The notes: generated by a model not told the origin, from the letters alone. 64,000 bases of DNA from an uncultured Clostridia bacterium (GCA_945874765.1 CAMCHQ010000001.1:124001-188000); one strand, 5' to 3'; positions 36,488 through 45,511 are shown, numbered from the stretch's first letter. Translations and numbers: made by a program.

Positions 36488-37393
36488 ATGACACTACAAC
36501 AGTTAAAATATTTAGTAACCGTTGCCGAATGTAAAAATATCACAGAAGCTGCGGAAAAGCTTTTTATATCACAGCCGAGCCTTAGTGCCGCCATACACAA
36601 TCTTGAACAGGAAATGGGAGTAACGGCTTTTGTACGTTCAAACAAAGGTGTAAGCGTGACGAGAGAGGGAGAAGAACTTCTTTCTTTTGCACGTAATTTG
36701 CTTGAACAGGCGGACATAATGAAAGACAGATTTTGTAATGACAAAAACAGGTCGCCCAAATTTTCGGTTTCCTGCCAACACTATTCTTTTGCCGTAAATG
36801 CATTTGTAGACGTTGTAAACGAATATGACGCAAACGTATATAATTTTATTCTTCGTGAAACGCAGACGGGTGAAATCATTGACGATGTTGCTAACGGAAA
36901 CAGTGAACTCGGTATTCTTTATTTATCAGAGCACAACGAAGACGTATTGACTAAGCTTTTGAAAAAGAATGAGTTGATGTTTGAAGAAATTTTCAAAGCC
37001 TCTCCTCACGTATTTATCAGCAAAAATCACCCTCTTGCAAATAAAGAGATTATTACTCTTGATGAATTAAAGCCGTATCCTTATTTGGTTTACGAGCAAG
37101 GCGAACGCAATTCGTTTTATTTCAGCGAGGAATTTTTAAGTGTTTTGGATATGCCGAAAAGTATTCAAGTCAGAGACAGAGCAACACTGTTCAACCTTGC
37201 AATCGGACTCAACGGTTTTACGGTAAGTTCGGGCGTTATTGACAAAGAGCTAAACGGTGAGGACATTATTTCAAAAAAGCTTGATATGGACTGCACTATG
37301 AGAATAGGTCTTATTAAAAAGAAAAACATATTACTTTCACGCTACGCAAACTCATATATTGAGGCAATCAAAAAGCATACAGCCATAGTTTAA
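36488..37393 (+). CDS. LysR family transcriptional regulator
   Basis: A 301-residue regulator with the winged helix at residues 1-60 (QLKYLVTVAECKNITEAAEKLFIS, QPSLSAAIHNLEQEMG) and the effector domain at about 90-300. It lies upstream of a MetE-like gene on the same strand and is followed by an 85-base gap. Sulfur-amino-acid control is possible by context only. Ribosome binding site AAGAGGTG. Confidence 0.9.
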   Translation: MTLQQLKYLVTVAECKNITEAAEKLFISQPSLSAAIHNLEQEMGVTAFVRSNKGVSVTREGEELLSFARNLLEQADIMKDRFCNDKNRSPKFSVSCQHYSFAVNAFVDVVNEYDANVYNFILRETQTGEIIDDVANGNSELGILYLSEHNEDVLTKLLKKNELMFEEIFKASPHVFISKNHPLANKEIITLDELKPYPYLVYEQGERNSFYFSEEFLSVLDMPKSIQVRDRATLFNLAIGLNGFTVSSGVIDKELNGEDIISKKLDMDCTMRIGLIKKKNILLSRYANSYIEAIKKHTAIV

Positions 37394-37484
37394 GACTATG
37401 ACAAACAGCAATATTTAAGTATTTTTCAAATTCCTTTTTATGTGATAGACTGTACTCATCAACAAAGCGAAAGGAAATTTGATT

Positions 37485-38594
37485 ATGAGTACATTAAAAA
37501 CACCGTTTAGATATGATTTTGTAGGAAGCTTTTTAAGACCGCAGGCGTTGAAAGACGCTAAGGCAAAATATCAAAACAATGATATTACAAAAGAGGAATA
37601 CGATAATATCGTAAACGAGGAAATCACAAAATTAGTAGCAAAGCAAAAGGAACTCGGTTTCCACGCAATTACAGACGGCGAGTTTAGAAGAACTTTCTGG
37701 CACCTTGATTTTATGTGGGGATTTGACGGAGTTGAGCACGAGGCAACAGGCGGCGGAGTACCGTTTAACGCCGAACTTGCAGTTCTTGACGATACATATT
37801 TAGTCGGCAAATTCAAAGCAAAGGCTCATCCGTTTGTTGAGTATTTCAAATTCTTAAAGCAATTTGAAGATGAAAATACCGTTGCAAAATACACAATCCC
37901 TGCCCCTGCACAAACATACTTGCAGTTTATCGTACCGGGTAATATTGAAAAGACACGTAAGTTTTATGAAACAAACGAAGAGCTTATTGAGGACATCGGC
38001 AAGGCTTACCAAAATGTTATAAAACAATTTTACGACGCCGGCTGCCGCAATCTTCAACTTGATGACTGTTCTTGGGGTTCGGCAATCGGCGACAGTGCAA
38101 ACCATGACGCTTTCGGAATTGATATTAACGAATTTAAAGAACAGCTTTTAAAAGTAAACAATCTTGCAATTGAGAATAAGCCTGAGGACTTAGTTATCAC
38201 TTCTCACATTTGCCGTGGTAACTACCATTCAACATTCTTCTCAAGCGGTGCATACGACCCGGTTGCAGACTATGTATTTGCAAGGGAAAATGTTGACGCA
38301 CTTCTTCTTGAATATGATGATGAACGTTCAGGCGGTTTTGAACCTCTTGCAAAAGTATCAAGCGACAAAAAGGTAGTTTTGGGATTAATCACAACGAAAT
38401 CGCCTAAGCTTGAAAACAAAGATGAAGTTATTAAAAGAATCCACGAAGCGGCAAAATATATTCCTCTTGACCGACTTTGCTTAAGCCCTCAGTGCGGCTT
38501 TGCTTCCTGCGAAATCGGTAACAAGCTTACCGAGGAGGAGCAATGGGCAAAATTAAAACTTGTTAAGGAAATCGCCGAAGAAGTTTTGGGTTAA
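37485..38594 (+). CDS. MetE-like methyltransferase (YxjG/YxjH type)
   Basis: A 369-residue single-domain protein resembling the C-terminal half of cobalamin-independent methionine synthase. Probable zinc ligands: His and Cys in TSHICRGNYH and Cys in LSPQCGFAS, with a Glu in between. Such short homologues are thought to methylate homocysteine from a corrinoid or other donor, or to act on other thiols. The frame opens with a TTG at 37479; the ATG at 37485 has AAAGGAA 8 bases upstream. It has its own terminator. Confidence 0.85.
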   Translation: MSTLKTPFRYDFVGSFLRPQALKDAKAKYQNNDITKEEYDNIVNEEITKLVAKQKELGFHAITDGEFRRTFWHLDFMWGFDGVEHEATGGGVPFNAELAVLDDTYLVGKFKAKAHPFVEYFKFLKQFEDENTVAKYTIPAPAQTYLQFIVPGNIEKTRKFYETNEELIEDIGKAYQNVIKQFYDAGCRNLQLDDCSWGSAIGDSANHDAFGIDINEFKEQLLKVNNLAIENKPEDLVITSHICRGNYHSTFFSSGAYDPVADYVFARENVDALLLEYDDERSGGFEPLAKVSSDKKVVLGLITTKSPKLENKDEVIKRIHEAAKYIPLDRLCLSPQCGFASCEIGNKLTEEEQWAKLKLVKEIAEEVLG

Positions 38595-38612
38595 ATAAAC
38601 GAACAGCAAAAA

Positions 38613-38645
38613 CGGGACTGAATAAAATTCAGCCCCGCTTTTTTA
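38613..38645. terminator. Bidirectional terminator
   Basis: CGGG-CTGAAT pairs with ATTCAG-CCCG, T run on the right and A run on the left, between the MetE-like gene and the convergent ABC exporter. Confidence 0.85.
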
Positions 38646-40319
38646 TGCTATTGTCCAGTTTTGTGATGCTGTTTGTAAATCAACCATATGCTTGAAAATT
38701 CCGTTATTTTTCATAAGTTCTTCGGGTGCTCCGCTTTCTGCGATTGAGCCGTTTGAGAGAACGACAATTTTATCCGCACTTTCAACCGTTCTCATTCTGT
38801 GAGCAATTACAAGAACCGTTTTATCCTTAATAAGTCTTGACAGTGCTGTTTGGATAAGCGTTTCATTTTCAACATCAAGAGAAGCAGTTGCTTCGTCAAG
38901 CAAAATGATAGGTGCGTTTTTCAAGAAAGCTCTTGCGATAGAAATACGCTGTCTTTCACCGCCTGAAAGATTACAGCCGTTCTCGCCTATTTCGGTATTA
39001 TAACAGTTAGGAAGTTTATCGGCAAACTCATCACAATTTGCAAGTTTTGCGGCAGCAAGCACTTATTCATCACTTGCATCTTTTTTGCCGAGACGTATAT
39101 TTTCAAGAATCGAGGTGTTAAAAAGAGTAACATCCTGAAAAACAATTGAATAAAGACTTAAAAGCGTTTCAGGTTCAATTTTGGAAATATCCATACCGCC
39201 GACTGTGATTTTACCGCTCGACGTATCCCAAAATCTTGCCGCAAGTCTTGAAACGGTAGTTTTTCCTCCGCCCGACGGACCCACAAGTGCCGTTATCTCA
39301 CCCTGCTTTGCCGTAAATGATACATTAGTCAAAACCTTAGCGTCATCATTATAAGAAAAACTTACATTGTCAAAATTTATATCATAGCCGTTATTTGAAA
39401 GATTTGTGTCGCCCGACTGTATATCGTGGTCAAGAATTTCATTCATTCTTGCAACATTCGTTTTAGTGCTGATTATAGCCGCAAGATTTTGAAGTGAGGT
39501 TTGCATTGGGTCATAAAGACGTGATACAAGCAGGAGAAATACAAAAAACGTCAGTACATCGACTTCGCCTTTTACAAGAAGAAGCGAACCTACGAGTGCG
39601 GTTGTGGCAATACCAAGTTTAAGAATAATTTGAGCGCTTGCTACAAATACCGCTGTTCCAAACTCACTTTTAAGTGCTCTTGTTTCGACATTATCAATTT
39701 TTTTATCAAGAGTAACTAAATATCTGTCCTCTGCGTTATTTGATTTAAGGTCAGAAACAGTATCGATACATTCCTGAATACCGTTTGCACAAGCTATTTT
39801 TGCTTTCATTGATTTATTTGTCAGTTTTTGCTGAACCTTTGACGAAGAGCCTACAATGATAAATGCAACAGGCAAAACCCACAAGGCCGCAATTGCCATT
39901 TTAACATTAAAGAAAAGAAGTGAAATCGCAATTAAAGCAGTTGAAATCAGAGAACCTGCAAAAGGAGGAATAAAGTGAGAAAAAGCTGTTTCGAGATATG
40001 TGCAATCAGCCATTATTGTGCTTGTTAAATCTGCCAAATCTTTTTTGGAAAAGAACGAAAGAGGGATTTTCCTAAGTTTTTCAGCAAGCGTTATTCTTCT
40101 TGTGCCTGTTTCTACATACGTTGCAAGAAATGTTGAATTATATTGAAAATACGTACACAATGCAACAATAATTAAACAAACAATTGAACCGATAATATAA
40201 AACGGTGCTCTGCCTTTTAATGAATTTGCAAGTAAATCCTTAACAAAAAAGTAAAGGAGCATTACAGGAAGCATAAACGCAATATCCTGAAGCGTACAGG
40301 CGATAACGCCTTTAATCAA
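38643..40319 (-). pseudogene. ABC exporter half B, interrupted by an in-frame ochre codon
   Basis: The restored product has 558 residues: six membrane helices, Walker A GPSGGGKTT, then LGKKDASDE, a TAA at 39065-39063, and in the same frame VLAAAKLANCDEF, signature LSGGERQR and Walker B IILLDEATASLD. A single change (GAA to TAA) explains the break. The ATPase is cut between Q-loop and signature, so the short product cannot hydrolyse ATP; a GTG right after the stop could restart the second piece. The start is TTG at 40319, overlapping the stop of half A as TTGA, with AAGGTG upstream. Readthrough or a sequencing error is also possible. Confidence 0.85.
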
Positions 40320-42040
40320 ATCTTTTGCACCTTGTTTTGACTTGCAAGGTTTTGAGCACTTCCCTGCTCTATAAGCCTGCCGCCTGCAAGAACGTAAATA
40401 CAATCTGCATTTTTGACGGTTGAAAGACGGTGAGCAATCATAATAACTGTTTTATCCTTTGAAAGTTCGTCAAGTGCTTTTTGAATTTTAACCTCGTTGT
40501 CGGGGTCGGCATATGCGGTAGCCTCATCAAGAATTACAATCGGCGCATTTTTCAAAATGGCACGTGCAATTGCAAGACGCTGTGCTTCACCGCCCGAAAG
40601 ATAAACGCCGTTTGAACCGATAACGGTATCGATACCGCTTTCAAATTTGTTGATTATATCAAGGCATTGTGCTTTTTCGAGTGCACACATAACCTCTTCT
40701 GCCGAAGCATTAGGTTTTGCAAGGGCAACGTTATCAAAAATACTTGCGCCGATAAGTTTGCTGTTTTGGAAAACAAACGAAACTGTATTCATAAGTTCTT
40801 TTTTATCAATATTTTTAACATTTACACCGCCGATAAGCACATCGCCCTCATCGGCATCGAAAAATCTTGAAATAAGATTTGCAAGAGTAGTTTTGCCGCC
40901 GCCCGATTCGCCTACAAAAGCGACTGTTTGACCCGCTTTGATTTTAAGTGAAATATTATCAATTGCCTTAGTTTCTCCGTCATAGCTGTAACTTACATTT
41001 TTAAGTTCAATTGATGAATCCTTAGGCTTTTGAACATTGGTCGAAGTTAAAGGTTTGACATTAAGAACACTGTCAATTCTTTTAAATGCGTCTTCAACAA
41101 TCATTTTATTTTCGCTTTGGAACATTACCTTAGTCATAGTAACCGTCAAAATCGGAGTAATAATTATATAGAAAAGAATATTGAGTATAATATCGTTTGT
41201 GACTCCGCCTTTGGTAAAAATAAGACCGCCGAAAATAATAAAGGCAAAAATACCGTTAATAAGCATAGTAAATATTGTCATAGGTACACGAAGATTTTTA
41301 GTATAAGCAATTGCCCATTCGCTGTAGGAATCGATTGACTTTTTAAATCTTCTGAAACTGAACACGCTTTGACCGAACGCTTTTACAACGGGAATACCTC
41401 TGATATATTCAACAGCTTCATTTGACATATCGTCAAGCGCATTTTGATACTCTGTCATTTTTTGCTGAAGCGTTTTGCCGGTCATAAATGCCATCATAAT
41501 AATAAACGAAAGAGCAACAGGGATAAGAGATATCAAACCGAAGCGCCAGTCAAACACAAATAAGAATATCAAAAGACCTATCGGTGTTACGATTGAGCCG
41601 ACCATATCGGGAAGTTGATGAGCAAGATATGTTTCCGTTGCCGCAGACGAATCGTTGACTGTTTTACGAAGTTTACCGCTGCCGAATTTTTCAACTTCAC
41701 CGAGTGGAAGCTTAACGATATGGTGCATCATATCTTTTCTCAAATTTGCCTGAACTCTGAATGCGCTTGTATGAGAACATAAAAGAGCCGCAATATAAAT
41801 AACCATTGACAAAATCGAAAACACAACTGCCATAACACCGTTTTTGACAATACCGGTTGAATTTTGAAAATCAGGCATAACGTCTAAAACTTCTTTTATA
41901 ATCTTCCACAAATAATAAAACGGAACAAGTGCAAGCGCACTGCTGATACCGCTTAATACCCACGAGGCATACGTAAAATACTTATACCCCTTTGCATACC
42001 CCATCAATCTTGACAGGCTTGATTGTTTTTTCTTTTCCAA
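40316..42040 (-). CDS. ABC exporter half A, fused permease and ATPase
   Basis: A 574-residue half-transporter with six membrane helices (residues 20-310), Walker A GESGGGKTT, Q-loop VSFVFQNS, signature LSGGEAQR and Walker B IVILDEATAYADPDNE (Tyr-Ala in place of Ser-Ala). It forms a heterodimeric multidrug-type exporter with half B. The start is TTG at 42040, 8 bases after AGGAGG. An operator-like palindrome lies 30 bases upstream and a TetR gene is next upstream in the same direction, so induction by an exported compound is likely. Confidence 0.92.
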   Translation of the reverse strand: MEKKKQSSLSRLMGYAKGYKYFTYASWVLSGISSALALVPFYYLWKIIKEVLDVMPDFQNSTGIVKNGVMAVVFSILSMVIYIAALLCSHTSAFRVQANLRKDMMHHIVKLPLGEVEKFGSGKLRKTVNDSSAATETYLAHQLPDMVGSIVTPIGLLIFLFVFDWRFGLISLIPVALSFIIMMAFMTGKTLQQKMTEYQNALDDMSNEAVEYIRGIPVVKAFGQSVFSFRRFKKSIDSYSEWAIAYTKNLRVPMTIFTMLINGIFAFIIFGGLIFTKGGVTNDIILNILFYIIITPILTVTMTKVMFQSENKMIVEDAFKRIDSVLNVKPLTSTNVQKPKDSSIELKNVSYSYDGETKAIDNISLKIKAGQTVAFVGESGGGKTTLANLISRFFDADEGDVLIGGVNVKNIDKKELMNTVSFVFQNSKLIGASIFDNVALAKPNASAEEVMCALEKAQCLDIINKFESGIDTVIGSNGVYLSGGEAQRLAIARAILKNAPIVILDEATAYADPDNEVKIQKALDELSKDKTVIMIAHRLSTVKNADCIYVLAGGRLIEQGSAQNLASQNKVQKI

Positions 42041-42069
42041 ATTAATTCCTCCTAAATATATAAAATCAT

Positions 42070-42089
42070 CAGTTAGTAATGACTAACTG
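42070..42089. promoter_or_regulatory. Operator-like palindrome upstream of the ABC exporter
   Basis: CAGTTAGT-AATG-ACTAACTG, a perfect palindrome with 8-base arms, between the TetR gene and exporter half A. It matches the sites at 36318 and 36353. Confidence 0.75.
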
Positions 42090-42097
42090 CAATATAA

Positions 42098-42120
42098 AAA
42101 ATTAAAGGACTTAAAGTCCT
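42098..42120 (-). terminator. Short terminator overlapping the TetR stop codon
   Basis: AGGACTTTAAGTCCT is self-complementary and followed on the minus strand by TTTAATTTTTT. The stem covers the TetR stop codon. It is weak (AT-rich, small loop). Confidence 0.5.
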
Positions 42121-42725
42121 AAAATTTTAGACCAACCTGCGATATAAAAATCCTGAAGCTGAGAAACATATTTCACAGCGTTTTCCTTTTTCATATCGTG
42201 CTTAATCAGTTCAAATATCCCCGTAAACATACCGCTTACAATCATATGGCAAACCGGTTTTTCCATATCGGGAACATTTTTGCCCTGACTTTTCAAAACT
42301 TCAATAAATTCAAGAGTTTGCTCAACTTCGATTTCAACCATATTGTGTACGAAGTTCTCATAGCTTGTGCCCTCACTTTTACAAACAAGAAGCTTAAATT
42401 CGTCAAAATGCTTATAAATGTAATCAACTATTTCATTTAGGCTTGAACGGCTTTCCACACCCATATGCTGCGCCTGAACCTCTTTCGGAAGTTTAACAAA
42501 ATCTTCCTGTGCAAACATAAAAATATTCATTATAGCCTTGGCGTGTTCCTCAACAAGTGCCGCAAAAAGTGCCTCTTTACCAGAAAAATAACCGTAAAAC
42601 GCACCGGTTGTAACACCTGCGATTTTAACGATATTACGAAGTGATGCGGATTTAAAGCCCTTATCCAAAAATTCAGCCTTTCCGGCAGTCAATATTTTTT
42701 CCAATGTAGATTGTTCTTCGTTCAA
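42111..42725 (-). CDS. TetR family transcriptional regulator
   Basis: A 204-residue repressor with the TetR helix-turn-helix (ILTAGKAEFLDKGFKSASLRN and VKIAGVTTGAFYGYFSGKEAL, residues 11-55) and a helical ligand-binding C-terminus. It is next to the ABC exporter whose operator it probably binds. Its own promoter contains two palindromes, which points to autoregulation. The start is TTG at 42725, 7 bases after GAGGT. Confidence 0.93.
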   Translation of the reverse strand: MNEEQSTLEKILTAGKAEFLDKGFKSASLRNIVKIAGVTTGAFYGYFSGKEALFAALVEEHAKAIMNIFMFAQEDFVKLPKEVQAQHMGVESRSSLNEIVDYIYKHFDEFKLLVCKSEGTSYENFVHNMVEIEVEQTLEFIEVLKSQGKNVPDMEKPVCHMIVSGMFTGIFELIKHDMKKENAVKYVSQLQDFYIAGWSKILGL

Positions 42726-42747
42726 TGTACTAACCTCATTATCCGTA

Positions 42748-42758
42748 TAACAGTGTTA
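42748..42758. promoter_or_regulatory. Palindrome TAACA-G-TGTTA downstream of the TetR promoter
   Basis: Perfect 11-base palindrome lying just after the expected transcription start of the TetR gene, 25 bases (centre to centre) from the next one. Confidence 0.6.
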
Positions 42759-42768
42759 CATTGTGTTT

Positions 42769-42797
42769 AGTATAACACTGTTATATTTTTCTGTCAA
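42769..42797 (-). promoter_or_regulatory. TetR promoter with embedded operator
   Basis: On the minus strand TTGACA (42797-42792), 17 bases, TATACT (42774-42769). The palindrome TATAACA-C-TGTTATA (42771-42785) covers the -10 box and most of the spacer, an ideal site for self-repression. Confidence 0.75.
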
Positions 42798-42822
42798 CCG
42801 TTTTAAATATTGTTCACAAACG

Positions 42823-42837
42823 GTTAGACTGTCTAAC
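42823..42837. promoter_or_regulatory. Palindrome GTTAGAC-T-GTCTAAC
   Basis: Perfect 15-base palindrome between the TetR promoter and the FezA-like gene. It shares the GTTAG half-site with the operators at 36318 and 42070 but has a shorter centre. Confidence 0.55.
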
Positions 42838-42884
42838 TAAAATGGCATATTTTGTTAATTTTCGTCATATTGACTTCAGATTTA

Positions 42885-42912
42885 TTGACAGCAAAGAATG
42901 ATTTGATATAAT
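42885..42912 (+). promoter_or_regulatory. Promoter of the FezA-like gene
   Basis: TTGACA (42885-42890), 16 bases, TATAAT (42907-42912). No clear Fur box was recognised near it. Confidence 0.75.
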
Positions 42913-42957
42913 TAAACTGTAAAAATTAATAGACATTTTGAAAGGAGTTTTTATATT

Positions 42958-43221
42958 ATGTTTAGTGAATTAGCAGCATTTGCAGGCGGAGTATTATTCG
43001 GCACAGCAGGCGTTAAGGCTTTAGGAAGTAAAGAGGCAAAGAAAGCCTATGCTCACACCGCAGCATTAGGACTTAGAATTAAAGACTCTGTTATGGAAAC
43101 CGTAACCTGTGTTAAGGAAAACGCAAACGATATTTTGGCTGAAGCTAAAGAAATTAATGAAAAAAGAGCAGCCGAGGCAGAGCAGGAAATTATAGAAGAT
43201 ACCGCTTGCGCAAAAGCATAA
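42958..43221 (+). CDS. Small membrane-anchored alanine-rich protein, FezA-like (DUF6110)
   Basis: An 87-residue protein with a glycine-rich hydrophobic N-terminus (FAGGVLFGTAGVKAL, residues 8-22), the segment GSKEAKKAYAHTAALG and an acidic, Ala/Glu-rich helical tail likely to form a coiled coil. It is directly upstream of a P1B-type ATPase. The family fits DUF6110, and the pairing resembles FezA with FezB of ferrosome clusters in Clostridioides difficile and other anaerobes, where the two build membrane-bound iron stores. The family call is from memory of these proteins and should be tested. Ribosome binding site AAAGGAG. Confidence 0.7.
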   Translation: MFSELAAFAGGVLFGTAGVKALGSKEAKKAYAHTAALGLRIKDSVMETVTCVKENANDILAEAKEINEKRAAEAEQEIIEDTACAKA

Positions 43222-43233
43222 TAACAAACAAAC

Positions 43234-43265
43234 GTGAGGCTGTCATTTTGACGGCCTCATATATT
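43234..43265 (+). terminator. Terminator or attenuator between the FezA-like and ATPase genes
   Basis: TGAGGC-GTCA pairs with TGAC-GCCTCA, followed by TATATTTTTAA. It would make the small protein more abundant than the ATPase, as expected for a structural and a catalytic subunit. Confidence 0.75.
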
Positions 43266-43333
43266 TTTAATTGGAAGATAAAAGCAGGTAATAAATATGA
43301 AATGCAAAAATATTACACGAAACAAAAGGCAGA

Positions 43334-45376
43334 ATGAGAATACATTTTTTCCAAAACACAATGAGCATCAGTCAAGCCGATATTGCCGACGCTTATTTCA
43401 AATCAATTAAAGGCATTGATGATGTTAAGGTATATGAGAGAACGAGCTACTTAATTATATATTATTCGTTTGAAAGAGCCAAGCTTATAAGCATATTATC
43501 AAAATTCAGCTTTGAAAACGATGATGTAAAAAGCATTGAAGTTGTCGGTACGACAAGGCAAATTCAGCGTGAATACGAAGAAAAACTTATTATGACCGTA
43601 TTTATGCGTTACGTAAGAAAACTGTTTTTCCCTGCCCCTTTAAGACTTGTAATCTCTTATATCAAAGCAGTCAAATACATATTTAAAGCGCTCAAATCAC
43701 TTATTAAGTTTAAACTTGACGTATCCGTTCTTGACGCCGTAGCAATTACGGTTTCACTTATCAGGGGTGATTATGAAACGGCTTCAAGCGTTATGTTCCT
43801 TCTTAAAATCGGCGAAATCCTTGAGGAGTGGACACATAAAAAGTCGGTAAGCGACCTTGCAAATACTATGTCACTCGGCGTTGAAAAGGTATGGCTCAGA
43901 GCAAAAGACGGCAGTGAAGTTCTTGTGCCTACAAGTGAGGTAAAAGTCGGTGATGAAATCGTTTTGAGAACAAGCAATATGATTGCGCTTGACGGCGAAA
44001 TAGTAAAAGGCGGCGCAACGGTTAATCAATCGGCAATTACCGGTGAAAGCGTTGCTGTAAACAAAACCGTCGGTTCTCAGGTATATGCAGGAACAGTAGT
44101 TGAAAGCGGCGAGTGCATTGTCAAAGTCACTCAAATCAACGGTCAGGGACGGTATGACAGAATAGTCAAAATGATTGAGGAGTCGGAAAAGCTGAAATCT
44201 TCTCTTGAAAGCAAAGCGGCAAACCTTGCCGACAGATTGGTACCTTTTAGCCTGTTTGGCACGATATTTACATATTTATTTACACGAAATGTAACTAAAG
44301 CATTATCAATTTTAATGGTTGACTATTCCTGCGCATTAAAACTTACTATGCCTGTTGCCGTTTTATCTGCTATAAACGAATGCAGTAATTATAATATTAC
44401 GGTAAAGGGCGGAAAATATCTTGAAGCGGTATCAAAAGCAAACGTTATTGTATTTGACAAAACAGGTACGCTTACCAATGCACAGCCTAAAGTTGCTAAA
44501 ATTGTTACCTTTGCAAACAGAGACAAAACCGAAATGCTGCGACTTGCAGCCTGCCTTGAAGAGCATTTCCCTCATTCGGTTGCAAATGCAGTTGTAAACG
44601 AAGCAAAATCAAGAGGACTTAATCACGAGGAACGTCACTCAAAGGTTGAATATATTGTAGCCCACGGAATTTCAAGTCTTGTAGATAACGAAAAAGTGGT
44701 AATAGGAAGTTATCATTTTGTTTTTGAAGATGAAAAATGCGTAATTCCAAGCGGTGAGAAAGAAAAATTCGACGATATAGAAAACGAATATTCTCATCTT
44801 TATATGGCAATTAACAGAGAACTTGCGGCTGTTATCTGCATTGAAGACCCTATCAAAGACAATGTAAAGCAAACGCTTGAAAAACTTCACAATAACGGAA
44901 TTGATAAAATTGTTATGATGACCGGTGACAGCGAAAGAACGGCTAAGGCTGTGGCGCAAAAACTCGGTATTGACGAATATTATGCAGAAGTTATGCCGGA
45001 TGACAAAGCAAAATTCATTAAAAATATGCATAAGCTCGGCAACAAGGTTATTATGGTTGGCGACGGAATTAACGACTCCCCTGCTCTTTCTGAAGCCGAC
45101 GCAGGCATTGCAATAAGCACAGGTGCGGCAATAGCAAGAGAAATAGCAGACATTACAATCTCAAGCGACGACCTTGAAACACTCGTTACACTTAAAGAAA
45201 TAAGCAATCTTTTAATGAATCGTATTTCGGATAATTACAGGTTGATAATGTCGTTTAACACTGCGCTTATCGTTTTAGGTGTTATAGGAATTTTACCGCC
45301 GACAACATCGGCATTTATGCACAACACGTCAACACTTCTTTTCACATTAAAAAGTATGACAAAGTTAATTAAGTAA
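43334..45376 (+). CDS. Heavy-metal P1B-type ATPase, FezB-like
   Basis: A 680-residue metal pump. The N-terminus has one or two degenerate HMA-like folds without Cys-x-x-Cys, then basic patches (VRKLFFPAPLR). Core motifs: TGES at 236-239, the metal-site helix with SCA at 332-334 in place of CPC or SPC, DKTGTLT with phosphorylated Asp 375, an HP-type motif altered to HFPHS, and MVGDGINDSPAL. The SCA motif is unlike Cu, Zn or Cd exporters and fits the P1B-6-like group found in ferrosome clusters. Start ATG 43334 follows AAAGG closely (4-base gap). Iron transport is inference from motif and neighbour. Confidence 0.85.
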   Translation: MRIHFFQNTMSISQADIADAYFKSIKGIDDVKVYERTSYLIIYYSFERAKLISILSKFSFENDDVKSIEVVGTTRQIQREYEEKLIMTVFMRYVRKLFFPAPLRLVISYIKAVKYIFKALKSLIKFKLDVSVLDAVAITVSLIRGDYETASSVMFLLKIGEILEEWTHKKSVSDLANTMSLGVEKVWLRAKDGSEVLVPTSEVKVGDEIVLRTSNMIALDGEIVKGGATVNQSAITGESVAVNKTVGSQVYAGTVVESGECIVKVTQINGQGRYDRIVKMIEESEKLKSSLESKAANLADRLVPFSLFGTIFTYLFTRNVTKALSILMVDYSCALKLTMPVAVLSAINECSNYNITVKGGKYLEAVSKANVIVFDKTGTLTNAQPKVAKIVTFANRDKTEMLRLAACLEEHFPHSVANAVVNEAKSRGLNHEERHSKVEYIVAHGISSLVDNEKVVIGSYHFVFEDEKCVIPSGEKEKFDDIENEYSHLYMAINRELAAVICIEDPIKDNVKQTLEKLHNNGIDKIVMMTGDSERTAKAVAQKLGIDEYYAEVMPDDKAKFIKNMHKLGNKVIMVGDGINDSPALSEADAGIAISTGAAIAREIADITISSDDLETLVTLKEISNLLMNRISDNYRLIMSFNTALIVLGVIGILPPTTSAFMHNTSTLLFTLKSMTKLIK

Positions 45377-45394
45377 AATAAATTATTATAGGCA

Positions 45395-45430
45395 CGGCGG
45401 GGCAACAGCAATGTACCCTGCCGTATTTAT
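45395..45430 (+). terminator. Rho-independent terminator
   Basis: CGGCGGGG pairs (with one bulge) with CCCTGCCG, followed by TATTTATTT. It ends the ATPase transcript. Confidence 0.75.
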
Positions 45431-45482
45431 TTACAAATAGTAACACAAAGTTTGTAATTTATCATATTTCATATAAATAATA

Positions 45483-45511
45483 TTTAAAATGAGAAGCTGT
45501 TTTGATATAAT
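45483..45511 (+). promoter_or_regulatory. Promoter of the glycosidase-like gene
   Basis: TTTAAA (45483-45488), 17 bases, TATAAT (45506-45511). Confidence 0.55.

Noticed and set aside
39063-40403. The exporter half B frame starting at 40403
   Set aside because: The first 28 residues overlap the end of half A and have no transporter character. The TTG at 40319 has a proper ribosome binding site and the usual TTGA overlap.
43297-43410. Short frame starting MKCKNITRNKRQ before the ATPase
   Set aside because: It overlaps the start of the ATPase in another frame and has no protein-like pattern. A leader peptide is possible but unsupported.
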